DNA from: Gordionus sp. m RMFG-2023
Lineage: Eukaryota > Nematomorpha > Gordioida > Chordodea > Parachordodidae
Reading direction: 5' to 3'
NCBI RefSeq assembly: GCF_954871325.1
Contig: NC_088775.1
Coordinates: forward strand, 15,105,561-15,169,560
Length of the DNA: 64,000 nt
Each line of letters starts with the position of its first letter. The stretch's first letter is position 1. A program made the translations under genes and the position numbers. Shown here piece by piece: positions 34,531-45,500 of this stretch. A model generated the notes under the pieces. The model saw only the letters and a list, made by a program, of their open reading frames with translations. It was not told the DNA's origin and made no database searches.

Positions 34531-35435
34531 ACAGGGTTTCCCATTCAAAAAAGGAAAAGGTCCGATCAAAAAAGGAAAAGGTCCAAACAAAAAAGGAAAA
34601 GGTTCAATCAAAATAGGAAAAGGTCCAAACAAAAAAGGAAAAGTGTCAATCAAAAAAGGAAAGTTCCCAAAAAGAAAGGAAAAAGTCCGATCAAAAAAGG
34701 AAAAGTGTCAAACAAAAAAGGAAAAGGTTCAATCAAAAAAGAAAAAGTGTCAAAAAAAAAAGAAAAGGTCCAATCAAAAAAGGAAAAGATCCAATCAAAA
34801 AAGGAAAATTCCCAAAAGAAAAGGAAAAGTGTTAATCAAAAAAGGAAAATAAATTCCCATTCAAAAAAGGAAAATAGTAATTTTTTTATTTTTCAATTTT
34901 TCTTATTTCTTTACTTTATTTGTATCTTTTCTCAATTTATTTTTCTTACTATATTTTTTCTGAATTTTTTTTCTTCTCATTTTTGATAATGCTTTTGTAT
35001 TTTTAAAAATAATTTATAAATTTAGGATCATTTTTTAACAATTCTTTATGTTTAAGAAGGAATGACAAAAATAAATAAAAATTTAAGAAAAACTGAAAAA
35101 TTTATAATTTTTTTTAAAAAAATTTAAAAAAATTACGATTTTCCTTTTTTGAATGGGAATTTTCCTTTTCTGATTGACACTTTTCCTTTTCCTTTGGGAA
35201 TTTTCCTTTTTTGATTGGACCTTTTCCTTTTTTGTTTGACACTTTTCCTTTTTTGATCAGATTTTTTCCTTTCTTTTTGGGAATTTTCCTTTTTTGTATG
35301 ACACTTTTCCAATTTTGTTTGGACCTTTTCTTATTTTGATTGAACCTTTTCCATTTGTTTGGACCTTTTCCTTTTATGATTGAAACTTTTCCTTTTTTGA
35401 TTGGGACTTTTCCTTTTTTGAATGGGAAACTCTGT
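34531..35435. mobile_element. Foldback element 2, 21-bp satellite arms
   Basis: Ends ACAGGGTTTCCCATTC and, inverted, ACAGAGTTTCCCATTC. The left arm is a run of 21-bp units (AAAAAAGGAAAAGGTCCAAT and variants) to about 34880. The right arm, from about 35143, is the same in inverted form. The loop is A/T-rich. The long Lys-rich frames (34514-34986) exist only because the unit length is a multiple of three. No clear target duplication. Confidence 0.85.
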
Positions 35436-35779
35436 AAATGTGAATTATAAAATATAAAGTGAATATAACCACTATATGAATCACTTAACCCAAAATAGAA
35501 ATTTGAATTTTTTGAACCTTTAAAATTTATATATAAAGTATGAAAAATTTATATGTTATATAAATTAATACACAAAAAGTTTCTTAGTAATAATTGTATT
35601 TTGTATGTTATATATTTACAATGTAAATTCCAATCTTCGTTGGGATTGAGCTAATTTTTCAATTATCTCATCCTTGCTTGTCGTCAAATACGAATATTCA
35701 AAAGATACAAACCTTTCAATCTACTTTCAGAAGTTGTATTTCTTGGTATGTTATGTTTTATTTTAATATTTTTAAATAT

Positions 35780-36024
35780 ACCCAGGCCGAGCCCGAAATT
35801 TTTTAAAAAAATATCCGGGCCGGGCTGTATATTTTAAAAACATATATTTGAAATCGTCATTATTAGCTATAAATCAAAAATAAATATAATTTATTTCAAA
35901 AAAATCCGGACCGGGCCTGAAAATTTTATTTTGAAAAGACCGGGCTGGGCCTGAAAATTTTTTTAAAAAACCCGGGCCGAGCCATAAAAAATTTTTAAAA
36001 AAATCCGGACCTCTGCAGACTCTG
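35780..36024. mobile_element. GC-rich hAT-type MITE, third copy
   Basis: The right end, inverted, is CAGAGTCTGCAGAGGTCCGG, as in the copy at 21823-22055. The body has several CCCGGGCC/GGGCCTG blocks between T runs. The left end is worn. It abuts the hAT relic at 36030. Confidence 0.7.
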
Positions 36025-36029
36025 TTATT

Positions 36030-36830
36030 CTTTTTAATGTTCTCTCATTAGTTTACTAATGGGATGAGTTGTTAATATATATAAACCCTTTTAATACATT
36101 GGGAATATAATCTAAAATGTGTTTGAAATAATGCAAAGCATCCATATCATTATTTGGGACTATATCAACCTTATTTAATTTAAACATAATTATTCAGCTA
36201 ATAAGGCATCATAAGATACTTTAACATCTTCATGATAAAAATCTAACAAATATTTTTTTTTCTATCATCATCTGAAGTGGAAGTAATATTTGCAGATTGG
36301 TAAGTGCTGCATGATGAATTAAAAACTATTCATTTATATAAATATATCTAAGAGAGGGGACATTTGTTTTATAATACTATTTTACTGATCCGATATTAAT
36401 GTTTTAACGATGAGCTTGTCTTGCCCCAAGTCGAGGAAGACAAATATTAAACGCGTATAGCTCTGCTGGACTCAACAATAACATATAAAATATGAAATTC
36501 TTCAACAACATTAGCCCTAATTTCCTTAAGTTCTAATAAAATGCTCTCCGCTATTCTCATCTTCTTAATCAAGTCAATGTCATGTTTTTATAAAGTATTA
36601 CATAAAATAGTATAATTAAATAATATATTCTTATGAGAAAAATAATTTGGAATGAATCCAATAATTTTCTTGCTTCTGAGGAAATATTTCTTTCAGGCCA
36701 TTTTGATATTTCAGTAATACCAAATAACTCTATAAAAGCTGTTACTGCTTGATGGCAGAGACTATATCGTTGGACAAGCTTGCAATTTCCTCCCTGTTGG
36801 ACAAGGAGTTTGAGAAATAATTATTATTTG
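36030..36830 (-). pseudogene. hAT transposase relic (P52/ZMYM-like group)
   Basis: Minus-strand coding in several frames gives, in order, TEISKWPERNISSEARKLLD, DIDLIKKMRIAESILLELKE, then IRANVVEEFH, LPRLGARQAHR, KTNVPSL, then ILDYIPNVLKG and TNERTLKRI. In this hAT group the order is W-SSEA-LL, then iDi..A......L...R, then PRxxGRQxxR, then the FPN...TxERxFSxLKRIK dimerisation box. Many frame changes and stops are present, so it is dead. The MITE at 35780-36024 lies at its 3' end. Confidence 0.75.
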
Positions 36831-37018
36831 ACTAGAAATTTGAAAATGGTAGATAAATATTACGCCACTAAAAATTTGAAAATAATAAGAAAATGTTACG
36901 CCGAAACACTTGAAATCGAAAGTTAAAAGTACCATTGGGTTTGCTTTGGTTGATACTTATCCTCTCATCTGCGCATCTTAACTCGAGGTTGTCTTTTTTT
37001 TTATTTTTTTTCTGTATT

Positions 37019-37380
37019 TTATCGCCTGAGATTTATTCTTTTTGCGCCAACGTTATAATTGGGAGCAAAATAGCCTAAGCGTTTCACAGGATGTTCAATC
37101 AAGGGGTTTAGGTCATTGAAAGTATTAAGATGATATGATTGCATTTTATTATGTTTAGGGCCAAACTCTGAAGTAGGTAGTATCCCTCGTTGGGATCCTC
37201 GGCCCATGGAGAGATCCGGTGTCCCAACTCTTTAAAAAAGGCCAGGGCATGGGGAACTATGTTAAAGTCGTGTAGATCAATGGTAGGAATGTATGGTTGG
37301 TAGGTAACGATGGAAAATATTTTATTATAGAAAATAAAAGCAAAAAAGATATTTAAAATAAAACCGTTGTTAAATTACAT
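37019..37380 (-). CDS. Exon-like island, unassigned
   Basis: Two overlapping minus-strand frames look protein-like: one contains PYIPTIDLHDFNIVPHALAF then FKELGHRISPWAEDPNEGYY; the other (37019-37207) ends HPVKRLGYFAPNYNVGAKRI. A GTTTGG donor and CGCTTAG acceptor (92-nt intron) would join them in phase, but a single frameshift would explain the data equally well. Local G+C is higher than the flanks. I do not recognise the protein; gene or pseudogene is open. Confidence 0.35.
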
Positions 37381-40276
37381 TTATTTAAAACTTTTGGTAT
37401 GAAATGTTATGGCTTAGAGATAAACAGTGATAAATAACATTTTTTTTTGGGGGGGGGGGGGGGTTAAATGATCTATATATAACTTCATTTACATTTTTTT
37501 ATCCTTGGGTAACGGATTTGACTTGGATACTATATTTTTTTAAATTCAGAATTGAAATTCATTAATCGATTACCAATAATAATAAAAAAATTGAACAAAT
37601 TTATTTGTTTAAGAATGTCTGAAAATTAAATTAGTTTCATAGGAGGAAATCTAAATGCTAGAATATTGTCGATGAAGAAGTACATATACCCATTAACTTT
37701 AATAAACTAACTTTATAATAAGCAATATAATGAATTTATCAGGCGTAGTCAGCTTGCTAAGGGTGGGGGGAGGCACTTAAATTCCTTAATAATTCTGAAT
37801 AAAACTGGCAATAAAACTTATATTTTTTTATTTATTAAACAATATTTCTTCAATTTTAATATATATTCCCGATAGTTTACGAAATAATATTTTTATATTT
37901 TATTTTTGTTTAAGGAGGAAAGAGTAAAAGAATTTTGTTTCCAATAGGGAAACATCATCCGATTTCTTTTACCCAGCTGTTCACATTGATAATTTATATT
38001 AATACACCATCACTGGTATATTTATCAATAATACATGTTTTATAGTTACCAATACCTTGAGAATCTTTAAGGACAATTAATTAAGAGCCTCGAAAAAAAA
38101 TAACTGTAGACACAGGAGATCTAAACGAAAAGTTCTATCTACTAGAGAGGATTTCTGTCGATCTAACTCCCTGAACATTGTTCGTCCCTTAGATGCCTTA
38201 CAACTTTATTCAAAATCATTAATTTAGTTTATTTTTTTATAATCCAATTTTAGAATCTCGTAATAACAATTTTGCCTAGATATACACCCTAAATCTTATA
38301 ATTAATCAACATTTATGCATATATTATATAAAATTTTTCTGCTGTTTTCTATTCCGAGTATAGAAATATGCATCAAATCTTTTTTTAAAATAGATCATGT
38401 AACGGTTATTTATAAGTTAAAATGAGATTTAAAAATTTTTTTGAAATTTCAATATGCCATTGTACACTATACACACCTTTAATTTATTAATAGAAGTTAA
38501 AGAAAATATTTTTACAAAAGATCTTTCCGCCTTGTCTGTAAATTTTTAGACTGGCCTTCGGCCCTTTTCAGGCCAGGCCGAGTAGATCGATAGAAATACA
38601 TTTTGGGGAAGTATAGAGATAATTAAATAATTAGGTCTTAATTAAATTTATATTGTGTTTCTTTTGAATTTTTCCATTACTTATACCTATATTTTTTCTT
38701 CCAAAAAATTAATATTTGTTACTCTCATAAATGCCACTAGTTTTATTTACCTATTGGCAAAAATTATATGAAAAATCTATAAATTAATTTATAGTATTTT
38801 TTTAAATACGAAAAAAATTAAGGGAGATAACAATAAGTAATTGACTAATGCAGGAATTTATATTTAATTTAATTTTTAAAAAGCTCAGGAAATTAAATAC
38901 TATAAAAAATATGAATGTAATAAAATACTAATATAACTAATCATAATCTGAAAATTTAATTATTTTTAAATTAAAAGGTAATATAATATCAAAGAAAATA
39001 AAAAGGTATATAATAAAAAAATAAATAACTGAGTATTTTGAAATTTCCCATTTTAAACACATAGTTATTTAATAGTCAAGTGTCACACATAATTAAATTA
39101 AATTTATATATTTAAATATACTATAGAAAATATGCGATAATACACATAATAGCATTTTAGGAAGTTAACCAAATGTCAATAGAAATTTAAATTATTTATA
39201 GTTTGTTTTACAATGAATTATCGGTTATAGTTATGTAGCCATAACGCTAGTCAATTAGAGAAATGATTTCTATCAAAAAATAATTATCCAGGTTAATTAT
39301 TTTAAGAAAAAGGCACTTGTGAAAAAAAAATTTCCAGCTTAATATAAGTTAATTCTAGTTTATGATGTTCATCTTATGTTTTAATCGAGAGAAAAATCGT
39401 TTGTAATTTATTTTTAAAAGTAAATAATAATGTTATTAAAAATCTCGTCAAATTTATTCTAGGTCTAGGCCCAATGATATCAAATTAGTATTACGTGTAT
39501 GTGTTTAAAAAAATTTAAAAAAATAGTACCCCATGGTAAAATATTTTATAAATTTGTGTTGTTTCTAATTATAGAACCATATGGTTTCATTGAGCCGTGA
39601 ATTGATAAAAAAATATAATATATTTATATTCATATTCATATTTTTAAAAATGTTCCGGCGAAGGTAGGAATATTTTTTCTGATCACCAGAAAAAGCGGTG
39701 ATTCTTCTTTTAAAAAAAACCGCTTTAGAAAAGGAAAGGAACTAGCCAAAGTTGCCTTATATGAACGCTAAACGATGTTGTCTAATTCTGAAGATTGATT
39801 TATTTTTGTCAATTTTAGTTTAGATTTAAACAAAAATATAATTCATTTACTGATGGGATTTTTCAAACTTTAAGAATAGAACTGGTAAACTTTTCTAAAT
39901 GATAAAGAATGCATTAAAATATAGCATCAATAGTTTTAGTTCATTTTTTGTGAATCTTTTCAAATAGAGTATTAAAAAAAATATGAGCAGAAAAATTTGT
40001 AACAATGTTGAAAAGGCCTTGATATATTAAAAGAAAGAAACACCTTGGGATAAAGTTGTTATAATAAAACGGAAACTATGTTCCGTCTGAATAAAGCTAT
40101 AAAAAGATGATTTTTTATCTATGAGCAAAAAGAATTATTGGTAAATAGTTTATCTTTTATTTGGGAAATTTTTTTAAAATAGTCACAAAGGGGAAGAATG
40201 ATTGAAATGTACTATGAGCCTAAAATTAAACACCCAAAATGTGCTATTTTGATTAATTAATTTGTATTCCTATATT
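37381..40276. other. Stretch without recognised gene
   Basis: A+T-rich with a G15-like tract at about 37449-37463. A short GC-rich inverted motif (GGCCTTCGGCCCTTTTCAGGCC) is at about 38554. No exon seen. Confidence 0.45.
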
Positions 40277-40462
40277 CTATTGGAGCGTCACTAGGGGAGG
40301 GGAGACGTACAGGTCTCTCAAGCCCCCTGAAGAATTTGAAAACCCCTCTCAAAGGTAATTTTGGATGATGTTAGCAAAAAAAAAAGAAGGTAATTGAAAA
40401 TAATAAAAAAAAATTTCCCCCTGAGATTGTAAAGACTAGTGATGCCTGGGTTAGTTTATACT
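40277..40462. mobile_element. Uninterrupted copy of the MITE split at 8869-12881
   Basis: Ends GGAGCGTCACTAGGGGAGG and, inverted, CAGGCATCACTAGTC. Internal GATGTTAGCAAAAAAAAA and AAGGTAATTGAAAATAAT match, inverted, the right half of the split copy. A C-rich AAGCCCCCTGAAGAATTT block is also shared. Confidence 0.75.
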
Positions 40463-41293
40463 TAAAGGTGATGAACGAATGTCAAAATTGGAATATTTTG
40501 GTTAATAAATCAATGAAGTTATGTTCCATTTTATTTAACCACCTTACCCTGTTGCTTAGCTATTTTACCTGGATATAGGGTAAAATGTTGGAAATGGCAT
40601 ATTTCACATAATTAATCATAGCTCATAATGATAAGTAGAAATCTATACTTTTTTTTATTTTGTAGATGAAGGATTTGGCTACATATAAATTTGAAATTTG
40701 TTCTGTTTCGTTTTTAATTTATGGTAAAAATGCAAAAATACCAATTATTCATCCTGGTCTCCCCTAATTAATTGTGTGCAACAGAATTACTTCCATATTT
40801 GGGCCATGGTAAAGTTTACTTGATTATAAAAATTCAGAATCAGATGATGATGATGAAATCTCCATGCTTATGCTAATCTATAAAATTTAAATAATAATAT
40901 TCAAATAATAAACTCTACTATAGACCAGAAATAGTGGCGTATAATAATTCAAATGTGTTAAAGGAAAGAACTGTAAAAAATAACCCGTTTTTCTTAAAAA
41001 ATTCGGATTAATATTAAATTAATATATATTTATTTTTAAAAGGAATAAAATTGAGAAGAATTTTAAAATTTAACTAACATAAAAAACGTATTTTTTTTCT
41101 AACAAAATAAAATTATTCATTTCTTTTTAGTAAACATAAGGGAATTTTTTTTATATAAGGAGTGGAGTAGATCCTAAGTGTTAATATATTGGATTTATGT
41201 TAGATGTGGGTAGAGATCGGGGTAAAATGGTCAGTATTTTGCAGTTTCACAATAAAAATTTTAAACAAAAAAATTAAATCAATGTATATAGCC

Positions 41294-41480
41294 AGTGTTG
41301 TCAAACGGCTATGCTGAATCACTTAGCCATGACTTATCAAAAAATTGATTTCGACTTCAGCCGACTCGAGGAACTATATGAACTGGTTCCTCAGTCAGAC
41401 CGCCGAACCAACTTCCAGGCCAATTCCCGAGCCTAACCTATTTTGAGCCGACTCGCAATTGAAACTCCTGAGCCCTTTTA
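41294..41480. mobile_element. Diverged member of the TAGTGTTGTTAA family
   Basis: Begins AGTGTTGTCAAACGGCT, as in the copy at 51390. The GC-rich body contains AGCCGACTCG twice. No matching right end was found, so it is truncated or a different subfamily. Confidence 0.45.
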
Positions 41481-43494
41481 TTAAAATCAATCATCTAAAA
41501 AATTTTTTTACAATATCTTAGTTAACTTTATGTTTTTTGTATTTGTATGCCTATATTTACGATTTTTTTAAAAAAATATAAATGTGATATCGGAGAATGA
41601 TAAGTAATATGAAACATTTATCAAATTTAATTAAATTTTTTATATATAAATTTAATAAACAATTTAATATAATTGGATTTGGACACGTTTTTCCTTATGA
41701 TATTTAGTCAGGGAGAAAGAAAGATCGGGAATACGGGAGATTGGAGCGAATATGATTTTAAAATTATCAATATATAACCCAATTCCTCACTTACGAATTT
41801 TTTTTTAAAAAAGTATAGCTTTCTAACTACAATACTTTAAGAGCTATAATTAATTATGTAAAAATATGTCATTTTTATCAATTTACCTTGTAATTAGGGT
41901 TTAGAAGCGAAGCACCCAAAGTAAAGTGGTTATAATTAAATAGGGCACATCTTTATCTTTTAACTTATTCAACAAAATATTATAATTCTGACATTTATTT
42001 ATTACTTTTAACTATAAATAAATAAATTAATACGCATTCAATACGCGATTGTCTTAGACTGCATTCATGTTGGAGTACGAAACACTTTGGTATGATTTGG
42101 GAAAAATAAAAAATGCAATATTTAAATTAAAGCATTCATATATTTTTTTTATCGCATTGCGTAAAAATAAAAAGCTTATCATTTTTGTTACTTTCCTCCG
42201 ATATTTTTAACTTTAATAAATTAGATAAAACTAGTTCAAAATTCTGATATGAATTCAAATCTTATATTTGATCAAATGTGTGGACAAGAAAATTAATAAT
42301 TTTAAATTATGTTTATTAATTAAATTATGTTTATTAATTAAACTATGCCTGGTCTAACTGAATAATGAGTTGATATGACTATTTCACCATTATTGAAATT
42401 TATACATCATTTCTTTCTAAGCTATCGATTAGTAGATCTTGTTGTTGGTATATAATTATAATCAATAATGTTTAATTATTATAATTTATCATATTATAAT
42501 CTTTCTATAGTGATAATAACATGTCAATAATAAAGTAATATGAGTTTGATATCACTAAGATTCAATGATTGTTGTCCTTATAAAATATAAAATCAAATAT
42601 AAATTCAAGAAACTAATAATTTTCGTAATAATATAAGATTGTAAAATAGTGGCACTATTGAATAATTAAATCTATGACTCGGTTAAGAATTCCCTATTTG
42701 GTTACTAATACTAGTTTAATGTGTGTTATACTAAATTATAATATAAGATTTTTTAACATTTATATTATTTCTTCTCAGTTTTTTAATAAATTTAAGCTAG
42801 TGATAGTGATAGAAATTACATTCAAACTCGCAGTAAAACGCGATAACGCGTATCAACTATAAGTAACGAAAAATCTTTCTATATATTTATATATACTACT
42901 ATAATTTTTCCCATTAAAATTATTTGAAAAACGATACTTTTATATTATATATATTCAATCGCAAATTTTATAAATTATTATATTATATTCAGTTTGTATT
43001 TGCACTACCATATTATAGTGTCTATAAACAAAAAAATTGTTTTCCATATATTATAATATATTCAAAGTTTAAAAATTATTTTAGCATACTTCAATGACTT
43101 TTATCTCCCTCTCAATTTACATATATATTAGGTCTAACGATGTCCTCTTATAATTAAATATTGATACAAGAAATTTTTTTAATGCTACTAGTAGCGTCTG
43201 CATGAGCGGGAGTGGGTAGGAGCATTTTCCCTTCAAATTTTTTAAAGGAGAATAGGGGCCTCTAAGGGTGGTAGGCAAGGGGGTTAAATATTGAGGGGTT
43301 ATAATACATTTTTGGATGAAATAGGACAAAATATGTTGCTGCAAAAATTACTTTTATTATGGGCCTATTATTAATGTACATATAATCAAATTTATATATT
43401 GCTTATAATCATAGTTATTATTTTTCAAATAAAACTTATTTATGAGTACTTTTTTTCTACGTTTAAGTCTAGGAATTTGTATCTAGAACTCTGT
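41481..43494. other. Stretch without recognised feature
   Basis: Very A+T-rich. Short frames at 42674-42862 and 43117-43344 have no motif and are not called. Confidence 0.4.
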
Positions 43495-43710
43495 TTAAAA
43501 AAAGTGATTAAGACATGATCTTGGGATTGCGTGGTCGTATATGGTAATCAGCAGACCAGGTTTCCCGGTCTCTTGACTTAATGAAGTAGATGAGGCAAAA
43601 TTATCGCCGACTGGCATGTGTGGAATTCGGTTGCACTTAAAAAAGAATGCGAGCAGCGTGGGTAACAGCCTTAGATTGCAACCATCTTTGATGTCTTCCC
43701 CAAATTCCAT
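43495..43710 (-). CDS. GC-richer ORF island, unassigned
   Basis: A 71-codon minus-strand frame with balanced composition (GEDIKDGCNLRLLPTLLAF, IPHMPVGDNFASSTSLSQET, GLLITIYDHAIPRSC), in a block clearly richer in G+C than its surroundings. It could be a host exon, a retrocopy or part of an unknown repeat. No domain is recognised. Confidence 0.3.
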   Translation of the reverse strand: MEFGEDIKDGCNLRLLPTLLAFFFKCNRIPHMPVGDNFASSTSLSQETGKPGLLITIYDHAIPRSCLNHFF

Positions 43711-43880
43711 GGGGTAAAATATAATAAAAGTAAATTCTAGAATTCAAAGATTAATTTGGATTAGAATCTCTTAAAAAGGCACTGATCGCAATCGATCGAA
43801 TATCTCTTTGTTATGTTATATTTTATTTGACAAAATACGATTGTTAATTTTTGTAAAATATTATATAATTTTTAATAAAT

Positions 43881-44174
43881 ATGTATTTCTTTATAATATT
43901 TTATTACTTTAATTTATTAACAAATATTGTTAGCCATCTAGAAGTAACTAGAGAATCCTACATTTTTTCTAAAATCTACGATTACATATTTTGGCATAGC
44001 ATTTCCTATTTTTGGTCAAAGTTAATTTGTGCGGATTATTATTTGTTTTTATTAATTGTTATGAGTTATTTGTTTTTTTTTATCTTAAGAGCAAAAAGCC
44101 CAACTATAATGTTTAATAATTCTTTACATCACGAAAAAAATAAGCTAATTTGTGATTTGATTAATAAAAACTGA
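43881..44174 (+). CDS. Hypothetical membrane protein ORF
   Basis: 97 codons: a hydrophobic start (MYFFIIFYYFNLLTNIVSHL), a polar stretch with EVTRESYIFSKIYDYIFW, a membrane segment (YYLFLLIVMSYLFFFILRA), then a short basic tail. In DNA this A+T-rich, Phe/Ile/Tyr-rich frames arise by chance. No homolog is recognised. Confidence 0.2.
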   Translation: MYFFIIFYYFNLLTNIVSHLEVTRESYIFSKIYDYIFWHSISYFWSKLICADYYLFLLIVMSYLFFFILRAKSPTIMFNNSLHHEKNKLICDLINKN

Positions 44175-44547
44175 ACAATAAATTCTTTAAGGTTTATGGT
44201 TATTAAAATGCATAAAGTTCTTATATTTTCGGCAATCAATTTTTAAAAAATATTTTTTGTTTCAATTTTATAGGAATGACGACTTTTTCAAAAATCATAG
44301 AATATTTATCAACATAGGAAAAATTTAAAGTTTTATTTTAGTAGAATAGGCTCTTAAGATGTTTTCAAAATGTGGGCAACATTATATTTGCAAAACTTTA
44401 TTAAAATATATACAATTAAACATTGGGTAAATTTAATCCCTTCCTTACAACACTTCTCTTATTATTTATTTTCCACCTTACCTCTCGAGCGTATAAATAA
44501 ATCTTTTATGCTATCTGAAACATATAAAAAATAATTAAATTAAATTT

Positions 44548-44574
44548 GAATCTGAATCTGAATCTGAATCTGAA
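44548..44574. repeat. Hexanucleotide microsatellite
   Basis: Four tandem copies of GAATCT (with TGAATCTGAATCT phasing). Confidence 0.85.
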
Positions 44575-45079
44575 ATATATAAAATTAATTTTAGATATGG
44601 GGTTTATTTTATTATTTATATATATCTAATTATTTTTTAAAAAAAAACTAATATAGAAATAAAAAAAATATATTATATAAATAATCAATAAGATAAGGAT
44701 AGATAGTTAAAAATACAGGATTCAAAATATCATTTTGATTATAATAATATATATATATAAGAAGATAATACAATAAAAAAAATTACTCGGACAAAAAAAA
44801 TCGAAATGTTAATTTTACTTTGAATAAAAAATATATTTTTAAAAAAATTAAACGTCATTAATTCCTATTAAAGAAAAAGGTAAATATATGCATTTAGAAT
44901 TTATATTAAATTATACATATCTCTTAATTTTAAAAGCTAAGCCGTTGATAGTATTAATTATATATTCGGCAATGAACTTTACTAATGAGGTAATAAAAAA
45001 TCAAATTAATTTAAGCTCTTAAAATGCAAATCTCGTATTTAACTATTCAAGTATATATTCGTTGCAAATACAATAAAAC

Positions 45080-45500
45080 CGTCTGAGGTGTCTAATTTGA
45101 CCAAAATTTTGAGTCTCAAAATTATTTCCTTTAACTACTAAGAAAGTAAAAAGTCTTGATAAATTGGGCAAATCTTAGTCCCAGAGGTGCCTAAATTAGT
45201 CAGGTTATACTGTCTGCGCATTTATATCATTTTATAAGCTACCAACCACCTATTTCAACTCCTGATAAGGATTTTTTTTTAAATATCAAGGATAATAGGT
45301 TTCAACTTTTTTTATAGTTTAGAGACTAATACTTGAATAAGTTTGTCTAATTTGGACAAAGTTGGCATCTGGATTTTAACCCACTTAGACAGTTGCCAAA
45401 TTTAACAAGATTTTTTACTTTATTATAATAGTTAATAGGAACTTAATTGAAACTTGGTCAAATTAGAAAGTTATCCGAATATCTAGTGCCTTTAGACAAG
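45080..45500. mobile_element. Element with long imperfect inverted repeats
   Basis: GTCTAATTTGACCAA, AAGTAAAAAGTCTTG, AATTGGGCAA and TTATCCTTGATATTTAAAA blocks on the left return inverted on the right (TTGGTCAAATTAGA, CAAGATTTTTTACTTTATT, TTGCCAAATTT). No coding capacity and no clear target duplication. Confidence 0.55.

Noticed and set aside
34514-34986. Lys/Gly-rich frame resembling a basic low-complexity protein
   Set aside because: It is a 21-bp repeat whose length is a multiple of three, inside a foldback element.
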